Positions 1 through 10,500 of a DNA stretch of 64,000 nt are shown piece after piece; position 1 is the first letter of the stretch; each line of letters starts with the position of its first letter. The notes under the pieces were generated by a model, which saw nothing but the letters and a program-made list of their open reading frames with translations, searched no databases and was not told the DNA's origin. A program made the translations under genes and the position numbers. The stretch is taken from positions 620,001 to 684,000 of the forward strand of contig BCGN01000005.1 in assembly GCA_001599295.1 (NCBI GenBank), read 5' to 3'. Origin of the DNA: Sporopachydermia quercuum. Taxonomy: Eukaryota; Ascomycota; Sporopachydermiomycetes; Sporopachydermiales; Sporopachydermiaceae.

Positions 1-319
1 ATAGATTCAAGAAATAGACTATAACGGAAAGCAGTATTATACCTGTTTCTTAGGCCTAGAAGATGTATACATGCATATTCATATCATTCTCTATCAACAT
101 AAGATAGTAATATCATAACTCACTGTATCAATAACTGGTGTAGATTACGATGTTCTAACTAGATGATTAGAAAGATAGTGATTGATATTCTGAAGCTATG
201 GAATTAAATGATCGCTGTGGTTTGTTCTATATAATTCATCTTTCTTGAAATTCACGTACCACTATCGCTGAATGGTCGTATTATATTGTTTTAATATTCT
301 AATTGACATGCTTTCCCAA
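1..319. other. Non-coding left edge, 3' of CDH1
   Basis: AT-rich sequence with no convincing open frame. It holds the CDH1 3' untranslated region and whatever lies to the left of the window. I see no repeat or RNA gene in it. Confidence 0.5.
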
Positions 320-2164
320 CTACCTTAATTGTGAGAACGCATCTAGAAGACCTGAAGAACCAGCGGTTTGGATTTTATTCTTTTCAAACACTTTCCAGAA
401 TCTAAGTGTCTCGTCACCAGCTCCTGTAACTATTGTTTGACCATCTGGGCTCATTGCTAGGTATAACACTCTATAACTATGGCCGGTGAGAGCTGCAGCC
501 TGCTGCATAGATGGGTATTTCCAAATAACGATTTGATTCTTAGAGAAACCATGTGTAGAAACTAATTCATTGGAATTCTTAGACCAAACCAAATTGCACA
601 CTTGAGAACCTGTGTCCACATCAGAAATTTTTTGTCCCGTTACTGTATTCCATATTTTGATCCTACGATCTGCTGTTCCTCCTCCTGACGCTAGTAAACC
701 CCTTTGATGAGTACTCCAGGCTACTGCTTTGACTGCGGCAACATGCCCCATAAGCTTGTGCAGAGGTTGTCTCGCCATTGCTCCATCCCATACTAGTAAT
801 TTATTATCATTACCACCAGATGCAAGCTTATTATCTTCAAGGTTCCATTTTAACCCACAGACCTCTTGTCGATGTTCAGTTAATTGTCCCATATAATGAG
901 CAGCTTCTCGTACGTCTCTTTGAAATATAATTTTGTCTCTACCTCCAGATGAAAGTATATGTTCGTTCCAAGCCAAGGCACCTACTCTTTCTGTATGACC
1001 AGTCATTGTTCTTGTTTTCTTACATAGTTCTGCATCCCAAATTTCCACCAGTCCCTTAGATGTTCCTACAGCCACATGGGTCCCTGCACCAATCCACGAT
1101 ACACTGGTGACTGAATCTTGTGGTCCTAGGTCGCATAGTCTATTTACACTTCCTGATTGAGCATCCCATAGATAAACACACGTGCCTAGTCCAACTGAAA
1201 GTATATCTGTCGACCCCCAATCGACCAGGTTCAAATAAAAATCGTCCGCTAATTCAGGAGCATCAAGAACACGATATGGTAACTTAGAAATGTCTCTTTG
1301 CTTCTTATGTGGTGATAAAAGTAATTTCTGACTATCCATTCTTACCGGAGATAAAGAATAGAGATCTGTTTCTGGTGTATATGCTGACATGTTTACCCTT
1401 GATGGTGATTTGTAGGTAAAAATGTTAGTGCTTTTTCCCCTCGGTGTTGTTACTATGTTAGGTCCTGGGAAGGGATTTTGTTCTGAAGGTGGTGTGCGCT
1501 GAAGAGGATCTGAGGGCTCTGGTCTTTGAGGTGGCACATCTGGTATTTGAGCTCCGGAGCCTGCCGAAAGTTGTTGTTGCTGTTGCTGTTGGATTAAGGA
1601 GCGGGTTTCAATTGAACCATCCCATGAAGCTGCAGAGTTGTTTAATGAAGATATTGATGTTGATGTTGAAGGTCTTGATAGACTTGTAGATGGTATGGCT
1701 GCAAATGGAACATTATCACCGAATATCTCAGCCTTAAGGATTGTTGAAAACGTTCGATCAGCAGTTTCTTGTTTCCTTAGATCTATATCGTTATCTGCTG
1801 TGTTTGGATTTACTCCTGTTGGTCCTGTTACTCCTGCTGTCAGACCTCCATCCAAATCGTTATCGCCACGACCATTGTTCCCATTGGTAGATGTAGAATT
1901 AATACTGTTTGAACTTCTGGATTGTCTGAAAGATGAGTTCTCGTCTTTCAGACTAAAAGCTGCCTGTAGATCAATACCAGTTCTGTTAGGAATGTATCTA
2001 TCTCCATATTTCTTCTTTTTCTTTTGCCTCGTGGGGGAGAATGTTGGGGAGCCCAATAAGCCCAATGAGCTACTTGATGATGGTCTTTCTGGAGACAGCA
2101 TCAAGCCTCTATCAACGGACCCTATAGGTGGTGTTGTACTTCTGAAAGGAGGTGTTGTGGGCAT
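320..2164 (-). CDS. CDH1: Cdh1/Hct1, WD40 activator of the anaphase-promoting complex
   Basis: A 614-aa substrate adaptor that brings destruction-box and KEN-box proteins to the APC/C in late mitosis and G1. The N-terminal third is Ser/Pro-rich with many SP/TP sites, as expected of a CDK-controlled Cdh1. The C-box, GDRYIPNR, lies near residues 54-61, and a glutamine run near residues 191-197. The Cdc20/Fizzy seven-blade WD40 propeller starts near KLPYRVLDAPELADDFYLN and fills the C-terminal half. The chain ends in Leu-Arg where the family normally has the Ile-Arg tail that docks on APC TPR subunits. The long N-terminus and the DRYIP form of the C-box favour Cdh1 over Cdc20. Neighbours SWD1 and ERP agree with the CEN7/CEN1 gene order of S. 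cerevisiae, where CDH1 is YGL003C. No intron seen. Confidence 0.93.
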   Translation of the reverse strand: MPTTPPFRSTTPPIGSVDRGLMLSPERPSSSSSLGLLGSPTFSPTRQKKKKKYGDRYIPNRTGIDLQAAFSLKDENSSFRQSRSSNSINSTSTNGNNGRGDNDLDGGLTAGVTGPTGVNPNTADNDIDLRKQETADRTFSTILKAEIFGDNVPFAAIPSTSLSRPSTSTSISSLNNSAASWDGSIETRSLIQQQQQQQLSAGSGAQIPDVPPQRPEPSDPLQRTPPSEQNPFPGPNIVTTPRGKSTNIFTYKSPSRVNMSAYTPETDLYSLSPVRMDSQKLLLSPHKKQRDISKLPYRVLDAPELADDFYLNLVDWGSTDILSVGLGTCVYLWDAQSGSVNRLCDLGPQDSVTSVSWIGAGTHVAVGTSKGLVEIWDAELCKKTRTMTGHTERVGALAWNEHILSSGGRDKIIFQRDVREAAHYMGQLTEHRQEVCGLKWNLEDNKLASGGNDNKLLVWDGAMARQPLHKLMGHVAAVKAVAWSTHQRGLLASGGGTADRRIKIWNTVTGQKISDVDTGSQVCNLVWSKNSNELVSTHGFSKNQIVIWKYPSMQQAAALTGHSYRVLYLAMSPDGQTIVTGAGDETLRFWKVFEKNKIQTAGSSGLLDAFSQLR

Positions 2165-3769
2165 TTTGCTGATGATGGTGTTGAATCTGATTGTGTGGCA
2201 ATGAATAAATTGCTATTGGCTATACTAACAATAAGTTATTCGGTTGATATAGCAAATTGGACTTTAATCGCCAGATCTGAATATAATCTAATGTACAGAG
2301 TAGTTGTGAAACTACCATTTAGTTTGATTATCTCACAGTTGATACGTAAAGCTGCCAATTGAAGATGTAGTGGTAAACAAGACTGTACAAACCTTTCCTT
2401 GTGGTACAGTACTCTACTGTTCTTCTTTGTTATTCCTTGTATTTCTGTCAGATGGATGGTACAACAAAAAGAATTAATAAGACTTCATTAGAATAAATCC
2501 TGAAGAGAGTTCAATTGATATTTGTGCTTAATACTTCTTTCTCTGGTTTATTCTTTTATCGCAGATGATCTAGTGTTCCGTCTGGACCTTCAATACATGC
2601 ACTATGCGTTTCCTATCAGTTGCCCAACAGCTAAGCTTATTTTGTTGGACTTTTTTNAATATTCCAAAATATCTTTCGCAATCTGTTTATATCAATCCTT
2701 TTGGTGGTTTGAATCTTCTCAGTTTACTGCTTTAATTGCTTGTCTCTGTTGTCGTCAAGCCAGCTTTTTGCTGGTACTTGTTCTACCTTTTGTAATGATA
2801 GGATTATTCGTTTCCAATACTAGCCTCTTTCCCTTCCCCGCTATAAATGCTAATTCAGTGCCTTTATTTGCAATTAGCATTTTTTTTTTTAAGGAAATGA
2901 AATTGATTTTTCATTAGCAGTTAATAAATGTTTGATAATAAAATGATGAACGTGCATAGTGATGATAGTTTAAAGTAATCATATGCGTTTAAAAAGATGG
3001 CATTTAAGGTGTTCAAAACCTTTCTTGTGCATTTGGTTTAAGATTTTTGGGAGCTTATCGATAAAGTGAGGTGACTGGGTGGAAAAGAACAGAAAAAGGG
3101 TCTAGTTAACCTTTTCCCAACGGTTACAAGACCCTTTTTCTGTTCTTGAATAAGGAGTGAGATGCAATGTGATGGAGACTGGAGAAGAAGCAAGAGAAGG
3201 TGCGTAAATGATTGTGAACGGATAGAGAACAGATGTTAATAGTTTATGCGGACAGACCAGGAGAAAGGGAAATAGATAAAATGTTTATCCCAACTGATGG
3301 CGCTATGGTATAAGCATGCTGGTTAGTCGTAATGTGGAATGGAATGGAAGCAGGTGGGAGGCGTGACCGTATAGCGGAAGTGATATAGAGTGGACTGGAA
3401 TTTACATCTTTTCCGAAATATGTTAGGCATTTGATGGTCAAAATACTGAGCAAGGAGGGAGTAGAAGAAATGATGGTAGAAATGAAGAAAGTATACAAAA
3501 GGAACGATAAAATTTACTATTAAAAGGCAATAATCACCATTGGATGTTTCCGTAAGTAGTTTAACTGGATGCTACCTTCTGCTAGTGTTATTTGTAGCAC
3601 GTAANGAGAACATCACTATATTGGCTTAGTATTTCCTTTCTATTATTACTGTAAACACATTACTTTTATTGTTCTTTTTCATTCAGAATATCAGAACATG
3701 AGATATCCTTGCTATGATTCTATATCGTCGCGTTCTATCATATAATACAAATCAGAGATCAGTGAAGAT
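2165..3769. other. 1.6 kb non-coding region upstream of CDH1
   Basis: CDH1 and SWD1 both run leftward, so this is the CDH1 promoter plus the SWD1 3' flank. It is long for this genome. It holds a strong perfect inverted repeat (3085-3147), a poly-T run near 2880-2891 and two single-base ambiguities (2657, 3605). The open frames present (for example 2522-2917) lack a good start and resemble nothing known. Confidence 0.6.
3085..3147. repeat. 19-bp perfect inverted repeat (potential hairpin)
   Basis: The left arm (3085-3103) reads aagaacagaaaaagggtct and the right arm (3129-3147) is its exact reverse complement. The 25-nt spacer has its own short inner pair (taacc...ggtta), so a long stem-loop can form. 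It lies in non-coding DNA about 0.9 kb upstream of CDH1. It could be a terminator, a remnant of a small transposable element or a protein-binding palindrome. No flanking target-site duplication is obvious. Confidence 0.85.
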
Positions 3770-5329
3770 CTAATCGTCGTCACTTTCAGGTTCCTGAATC
3801 TCTTCTTCCTCTAAACCAACCGGTATAACAAAAGAATTCAACATGATTTGATCAGCATAGGACCAATCTTCAGAACCCGATTGTCCATCATTATTAACAT
3901 AAGCTTTAGCACCATTNACACCATAGCTCTTGGTGATAACATCAACCTCAACATCTTCTTCGTCTTCTAACAGTCTTTGATTGATTCCTTCTTCAGATTC
4001 TATATCAAATTCGTCTTCTTTCTCTTCATATTCTACATTTTCTTCGATTTCCACGAAATCCGGTGCTAATGCGCTCCATTGTTGAGGTATCGGAACACCC
4101 CATATATAAACAGAGCCACTAATGTCACAACCAGCAATCATAGCTTTCCGGGGATTCCAAGCAACATTGACAATCTCATCTCTTGGACACTCCAAGATCT
4201 TTAATAGTGTGCCAGTGCCAGTTTCCCATAAATATATCTTCTTCTCAGTATCATGTGTGGATGCACATAAGAAGTCACCTTTTAAAGAGAAAGATATCGA
4301 GTTCCAAGAGATCTTGCCAATAATTACTTGATAGGACAAAACCACTCTCAGTCTTTGTTCATTCCCCGGTTTGATTTCACCGTTTTCTACATCAAATTCA
4401 GATTTTACCTCATTCTCGTTTCTGCCTTCGCGTTCATTATCACTTTCATCATCATCACTGTCAGACTCGTTCTTACTATTTGCCATTGTTGACCATTCTT
4501 TAACTCGATCTACTGTGTAATTATTAAAGCCCACAGGTAGGTTCATCTGTCTAACTACTTTATCACTGCAATTGAGGGCAAGGTAATTTCCCANTGTATT
4601 GATTATCATTCCAAGTATAGCAAAAGAACCAGAGAGCTTGTTACTTGATATTAGTTTCTTTGTTTCAGTAGATATAATACCTAAAGTTCCTCTTGAAGTC
4701 CCTACGAAAATATAGTTGCCATGAGGCTTCGAGAAAACTAAAGATGTAGGTTTTATAGATCCTGGATAGAACCTTTTTCTAACTGATGATCCTCGTGAAT
4801 GATCTTCAGGTGATGCAGAACCTCCAGCTGGAGACGATACACTTGAGTCAATGGATTTTTCTTCTTCTTCCATGATAGTACTCAGGGGGACAACTAATGG
4901 GTTGAACTGATTTGAGAAATCAACATAAAAAGGACCTGATCCTTGTAGAATAACAACAAATGCAAATTTATTCGAAGGATGCATTTCGGCCATTACAACA
5001 TTTTCCTCAAAATCATATCTCCGTAATGTTGATCCTGTAGATAAATCCCATAGAACTACTGTGCAGTCCTTGCTTGATGATAGTAAATACCTACCGCACG
5101 AGGACCATTGTAAAGATCGAATGATTTGNGTGTGACCTTTCAACACTTTCACTACACGATTGGTACCAAAATCATATATTCCAATCAATCCATAGTCGCT
5201 TCCGCATGCTAGATAGTCACCACTGAGATTGAATTGTGTTATATAATTATGCCCAAAATCTATTGAATGCACCAATGTGTCTGGGAAATCTTGGGCCACA
5301 GCAAATGGGTCTAATAGTGATAGATTCAT
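3770..5329 (-). CDS. SWD1: Swd1/RbBP5-like WD40 subunit of COMPASS
   Basis: A 519-aa WD40 protein of the Set1 histone H3-K4 methyltransferase complex (COMPASS). The start MNLSLLDPFAVAQDFPDTL matches the family N-terminus (MN-L-DPFAV), and the WD40 repeats follow. A diagnostic stretch near residue 420 reads PQQWSALAPDFVEIEENVEY and continues into an acidic EKEDEFD segment, almost as in S. cerevisiae Swd1. The C-terminal tail is strongly acidic. It is longer than yeast Swd1 (about 426 aa), mainly through acidic and serine-rich inserts around residues 150-180 and 290-325. Three single-base ambiguities fall inside the gene. It is divergent from the p24 gene at 5879, as SWD1 is from ERP1 at YAR003W/YAR002C-A. 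Confidence 0.94.
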   Translation of the reverse strand: MNLSLLDPFAVAQDFPDTLVHSIDFGHNYITQFNLSGDYLACGSDYGLIGIYDFGTNRVVKVLKGHXQIIRSLQWSSCGRYLLSSSKDCTVVLWDLSTGSTLRRYDFEENVVMAEMHPSNKFAFVVILQGSGPFYVDFSNQFNPLVVPLSTIMEEEEKSIDSSVSSPAGGSASPEDHSRGSSVRKRFYPGSIKPTSLVFSKPHGNYIFVGTSRGTLGIISTETKKLISSNKLSGSFAILGMIINTXGNYLALNCSDKVVRQMNLPVGFNNYTVDRVKEWSTMANSKNESDSDDDESDNEREGRNENEVKSEFDVENGEIKPGNEQRLRVVLSYQVIIGKISWNSISFSLKGDFLCASTHDTEKKIYLWETGTGTLLKILECPRDEIVNVAWNPRKAMIAGCDISGSVYIWGVPIPQQWSALAPDFVEIEENVEYEEKEDEFDIESEEGINQRLLEDEEDVEVDVITKSYGXNGAKAYVNNDGQSGSEDWSYADQIMLNSFVIPVGLEEEEIQEPESDDD

Positions 5330-5878
5330 TACGTGTTCATTTCATGAATACTTAAGGCACAAACCCAATATCTACCACTTTTATCGTTTTTATCCTTCTC
5401 ATTAGAACTTATTGATAGTTTACCTATTTCTTCAATCTGTAAATGATATGATAGTATAATTATCCTGTTATACTTCACATTTGATTATGAATTGGATGAT
5501 GAGGATTTGATAGTATGCAAAGTGATGCACCACAGCTGTACCAAGGAAATAAAGTTTTTCAATAGCGACACCTCCTTCCCTCCACCACAAACACGAAATC
5601 CCAACGCGAACTTTTCAAATTTTCAGATAGCATAATCACAAATCATTAATTTTATTTATTCTGGACAGAAAACGCCAAAACTAAAATGAAACGAAATCTT
5701 ACAATGACAAGGCAAGACATTCGAACTATCTTTGTATTTCATAAGGTGTCACTTGAAGGTATTACAATATAAGGTGATGGATTATCACATTTAAAACTAT
5801 TGGTCAAGGGGAGGATTTGTTGGATAAATTGTATCATCTATTACTATAGAAAAGGCTCATTCTGGTTGTAAATATACA
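5330..5878. promoter_or_regulatory. Shared divergent promoter of SWD1 and the p24 gene
   Basis: 549 bp between divergent starts. It includes a C-rich/pyrimidine-rich patch around 5563-5605. No specific operator could be named. Confidence 0.5.
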
Positions 5879-6757
5879 ATGCGTGGGATTACATTAGTGG
5901 TGGCTATGATGGCCTACTTGGCATCAGCACAAGCATTTCATTTCTATTTAAGTGGTAGTGAGGGCAAATGCTTTTATCACGAGCTGACAGAAGGAACATT
6001 GGTTGTTGGTATGTAGAGTTGCTGTGATAGGATCAAGCTGGATTGAAATGAATTGAAATGATTGGAACAGGATAACTAACAAGTTCACTCTATAGGCAAG
6101 TACCAAGTTGATGAATGGGATGCTCGTATGCAAAACTATATCCAACACGATGATCTTGGATTAGCTATTACTGTTGAAGTACGTTCACACGTTTGAAAGT
6201 TCACTTGAAATTTCACAATGGCAACAATCCCATACTAACTAGTTTTCTATTTAGGAAGTATTTGATAACAATCACCGGGTGATGAATCAACGGGTGAAGG
6301 CCAATGGAGAATTTGCATTCACTGCATTAGACTCCGGTGAACATAGAATCTGTTTCAGACTTACTTCTAAAGGCTGGTTCTCATCTTCTAAAGGCCGTAT
6401 GTTCCTTGACTTCGTTGTTGGTGAAGACCAAGAATGGGATTCAAAGGGAGAAAACAAAATCAACTCTTTATCTTTGAAAGTCAAAGAATTGAACCATAAA
6501 GTTAGAGACATCAAAAGAGAACAAGCTTTAATGAGAGTATGTTAAATATAATTTATAGCAGATACCGATTTTGCAGTCTATTGTTTCTNTTACTAACATT
6601 GCTCTAGGAACGCGAAGCCAGCTTCAGAGATCAAAGTGAATCAACGAACGCTAGAGTTGTAAGATGGACATTTATTCAAGTTTTTGTCTTGGGTGTTACT
6701 TGTGCCTGGCAATTAAATCACCTCAGAGGTTTTTTCATGAAACAGAAATTAGTCTAA
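5879..6757 (+). CDS. ERP1: p24-alpha family cargo receptor (Erp1/Erp5/Erp6 type), 4 exons
   Basis: A p24/TMED protein of COPII/COPI vesicles, sorting secretory and GPI-anchored cargo between ER and Golgi. Coding exons: 5879-6008, 6096-6178, 6255-6536, 6608-6757 (214 aa). Donors are gtatgt, gtacgt and gtatgt; branch sites are aactaac or tactaac; acceptors are tag. The order is a signal peptide ([19 protein letters not shown]), a GOLD domain with the usual cysteine pair (GKCFYHEL and HRICFRLT), a coiled coil around residues 130-160, one membrane span and a short cytosolic tail, FFMKQKLV. That tail has the FF and dilysine-like signals plus the terminal Leu-Val of the p24-alpha class. Its place between SWD1 and VPS8 matches ERP1/ERP6 of S. 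cerevisiae. Only the third exon is apparent as a long open frame. Confidence 0.9.
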
Positions 6758-7523
6758 TTACTTCATTTAATAATATCTCCAAACAATAACTCATTTAATT
6801 CTATTCATTCTATACTATTTCTTATATACTCTTTATCACGTACGTGTAAACTTCATTTCCATTGCCGCCCTCCTTCTACCAGTATTACACTCAGTTTCCA
6901 TTCAATTCTCTACCAAACACTAGTCAATTTTCACGAAACTTACGCTTTTGGTTTTCATTTCTCTCCAGCATCCTCTTGCTTTCTAACGTTAACAGTTCAG
7001 TGTTGTTCAATTGCTTTCTCTTCGTCCCCCAGCACGCATTTCTGCTTGCTTGTTCATTACTCAAAATGCATTCATTTTCTAGTACTGGCACCCTGATATA
7101 AGACAGCTCAATTGCAGTTGAACTTCATATCTCGTCTTAGAAATATATTACCAACTAAATAAGTCAATATCCATGATATAAGACGGAAATCTTATTGGAT
7201 TTTCTGTCGGAGACTTTAAAACAACTACTATAATAAGGAGTCATTTTCTTTGAAGTAACAATGATAACTGAAGGAACAGAGCACTAAATTTCTTTAAAGG
7301 AAAAGAAATTGGATCAAACGGTATTTCGGTCTATTTTGCTTTTTAAGACACCTCAGGAAGAATTCGGGGTCTCAGATCAACGGCGTGCGGCAATTGCTAA
7401 CCTATGAAATGTCATTCAACATAGACTCATTATCTTGAATCAAATGGAGCGCACATCATAATCATCCAGAGCACACTGTAAATACATATTGCATTGCGTT
7501 GATAATATTGAAAACACATAAAA
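6758..7523. promoter_or_regulatory. VPS8 upstream region
   Basis: 766 bp between co-directional genes. It holds a TATA-like stretch (cttatatact, about 6819-6830), a pyrimidine-rich block (6855-6900) and the word tgatataagac twice (about 7093 and 7174). No gene is supported here. Confidence 0.45.
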
Positions 7524-10500
7524 ATGACAAGATTGGAGGAAACTGGACAGCTTTNGGAAGCCAGCAACTCAACTGAATCCGTTGCAGTTGCAAACGGAAC
7601 CACCAGCGACCAGAAACTACTGGAAGATAATACCGGAGATAATGTTTCACTAGCATCGGATCAAAACGGATTTCTACGGATAAACTCTCCATCAATCCAA
7701 GGTAGTGCTCCGACGACACCCGAAAGAAAATTCCCGTATCTACTAAGACATTCACCTTCCGCTTTCTCTCCTGGTGGCTTAAGTGTTGCATCACCAGGTA
7801 GAAGACGCTTAGATGATCGGTTCCAAACTCGTATAAGTTCATTATACTCTCATCGACCGACGTCACGTACAAACTCACTATTATCCATATCTACCACATC
7901 CGAAGACCCTTTGTATTCGGATTCAAAGCTTAATGCCTTAGAACCAGTTAGATGGACCAAACTACGGCGGATATCGTCGTATTTGTTTTCTGCTACCATA
8001 ACATCTCTTTACGGATCCCCAACGACAATTCTACCTGCGGCAACGATATGTGTCGGTACCACAAAAGGATACGTGCTNGTTTTTGACTATCATCAAATTC
8101 TCCGAGCGGTTTTAGGTTACGGCACCAAAGCAGAAGAGTCCGGAGAAGTATCCGCTTTAGCCGTATCAGCCGATTCCACTGTTCTGGCCTCGGCACATGC
8201 TTCGGGTCATATCTTCACGTGGGATTTAACCCAAGCAATAAATATCGGAGCGGGAATATCCGCGGCTCGGAGTTCCAACAATTTTGGCACCGGTTCCGGT
8301 CCCGGGTTAAAACCTTCCATAGAAATACCTCCTCAGAGTAAATCCGGTTCCGGACATCAACCGGGGGCCAATATTTTACATGTAAACTTTATTGGTAAAC
8401 GACATTCCGCTTTGGTTTCTGCTGATGTTTTCGGAATGTGTTATGCCCATGAATTGGTTAGAGGAGTTCTCGGCAAATCGGTAAAAACGTCTCGAGTTCT
8501 TGGCCGACCTCCATCAGCTAATCAAAATGCCAAAGTACCGAACTCCAAACTCACAACCATTCTAGATTGTTCCGCAATGCCTCTGGGTCCTGTTGTTGAT
8601 CCGTGTGATGAACTTGGGCTCGTCGCTCTTTTAACTCCCCATGTATTGGTGATTGTGTCTACAGTCCCAGTACCTGCTACACAATATAAAACGGGTCGTC
8701 CCAAAGTTCTCGATACCAGATTGGGTATCTCGGGATGTCTTGCCTGGTTCCCCCCCTTGAAGACTCGAGATTCGGGATCAGATTCAGGAAAACACACCGA
8801 ATCAGGATATCCGAGGTTGGCTTACGGATGGGGTAATATTCTAACGGTTTTATCCGTCAAGTCAACCGAGACAAAGAACGGAAAAGATAGCAAGAAGACT
8901 ATTTCATTAGAGTTCAGTAGTAAGAAACGATGGGTAAGTTCAGAAACAATAGTAGCTGTACAATGGGTTTCCTCTAAGATAATTGCCGCTTTAACCAAAA
9001 CTCAACAACTAAGCCTTATAAACGCGGAAAAGATGACGGAATGTGCTTCTGCTGATCTTTTAACTCGACATATTCTTCACAGAGACGTATTTTCGTCACA
9101 ATTGTCTGGTTTGAAGTTTGATACTTCGGCTGAACAAGTTAAGATTTCCGATTTATTTGCTCAATCATTTCGCAGTTTCAAAGGTCGTTTATTCCTTTTA
9201 GGAAGATATGAATTTATGGTGGGCGCATTAGCGAATTGGGCCGATCGGCTGTTAAGTATAATGTCCCAAGGCAGGTATGTGGATGCTATTGAATTAGCTA
9301 GAGAGTATTATATAGGCGAAGAGACTGATTTGGTGATAGTGGGGTTACCAGAAGATGATAAAACAAGACATAAGATGCTTTATAATCAAATACTGGAGAT
9401 GGTAATGGCATCATTAAGGTATACGTTCAGAAAGGCTAGTAAGGATAGCGGAGAAGATAATACAAACAATTTCGGAAATGATATTGAGAATAGGAAACCC
9501 AAAAATATCGGAGATGATGTGTTTACGAATTTCGGAGAACATAGTGATTATTCANGACATGGAAGTGAGACTGGAAGTGAGACTGGAAGAGAATTGGGGA
9601 CTTTAACCGAACTATTACCCGTTTGTTTCCGGGCTTGTGTTGCTGTTGGAGCTCCTGAATTTTTAACCGAACAAATATTCGATTATTTCAATTACGGAAA
9701 TCATTTGGGTTTGTTCTTTGATCTATTAGCACCATTTATTCTCAACAAAGATCTCACAGTATTACCACCTACAGTACTAGAAGCGATGGTTTCTTATTAT
9801 ATCTCTTCCGGTCAAGGAGATAAACTAGAAGAGATAATATGCACAATAGATCTCCGGAATTTAGACTTGCATCTAGCTATTTCTTTGTGCGAAAAACATC
9901 ATCTTCGAGATGCCTTAAGTTATATATGGAATGTGGCATTAAATGATTACATAACGCCATTTATGGAATTTATTAGCCTAATGAATANCGGAAACTATGA
10001 AGATGAAAGGGAACCAAATAAAGTATACGGCTATATTTCCTATATACTAACCGGACGGCAATATCCAACTGATTATATGATTTCTGATGGAGATGTTACT
10101 CTTGTGTCGCGGGCGAAAGCTCAACTTTACTATGCTATCTTCCGAGGTTCCGCTATTGAGTGGCCTCAAGGATCGGACAAGATAGTTGCCGAAGTCATAA
10201 ACGGAAGAAATGATACATCTTTTCCGTATTTATATCTCCTGGTTAAATTCAACCCACAAGAGCTTTTGGCATCTTTTAATGAAGCATTAGAAGATGAATT
10301 TCTCAACTATGATGAACAGGAAGGTGCGCTGTTTGATACGCTTGATTCTCATTCGAATACCATGAAAGTAAGCCGACAATATATTGTGGATATTCTATTT
10401 GAACTATTTGATAGCACTGATTTATCCGAAGATGCGGAAGCGGTTACATATTTTTGGATTTTTATTGCCCGGAACTATCCGAAGTATCCGCAGTTTATTG

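Noticed and set aside
2522-2917. 131-codon open frame on the plus strand
   Set aside because: No ATG at its start, hydrophobic low-information composition, contains an ambiguous base, no recognisable motif.
3244-3498. 84-codon minus-strand open frame
   Set aside because: Low-complexity Ser/Thr/Ile composition with no neighbour or motif support.
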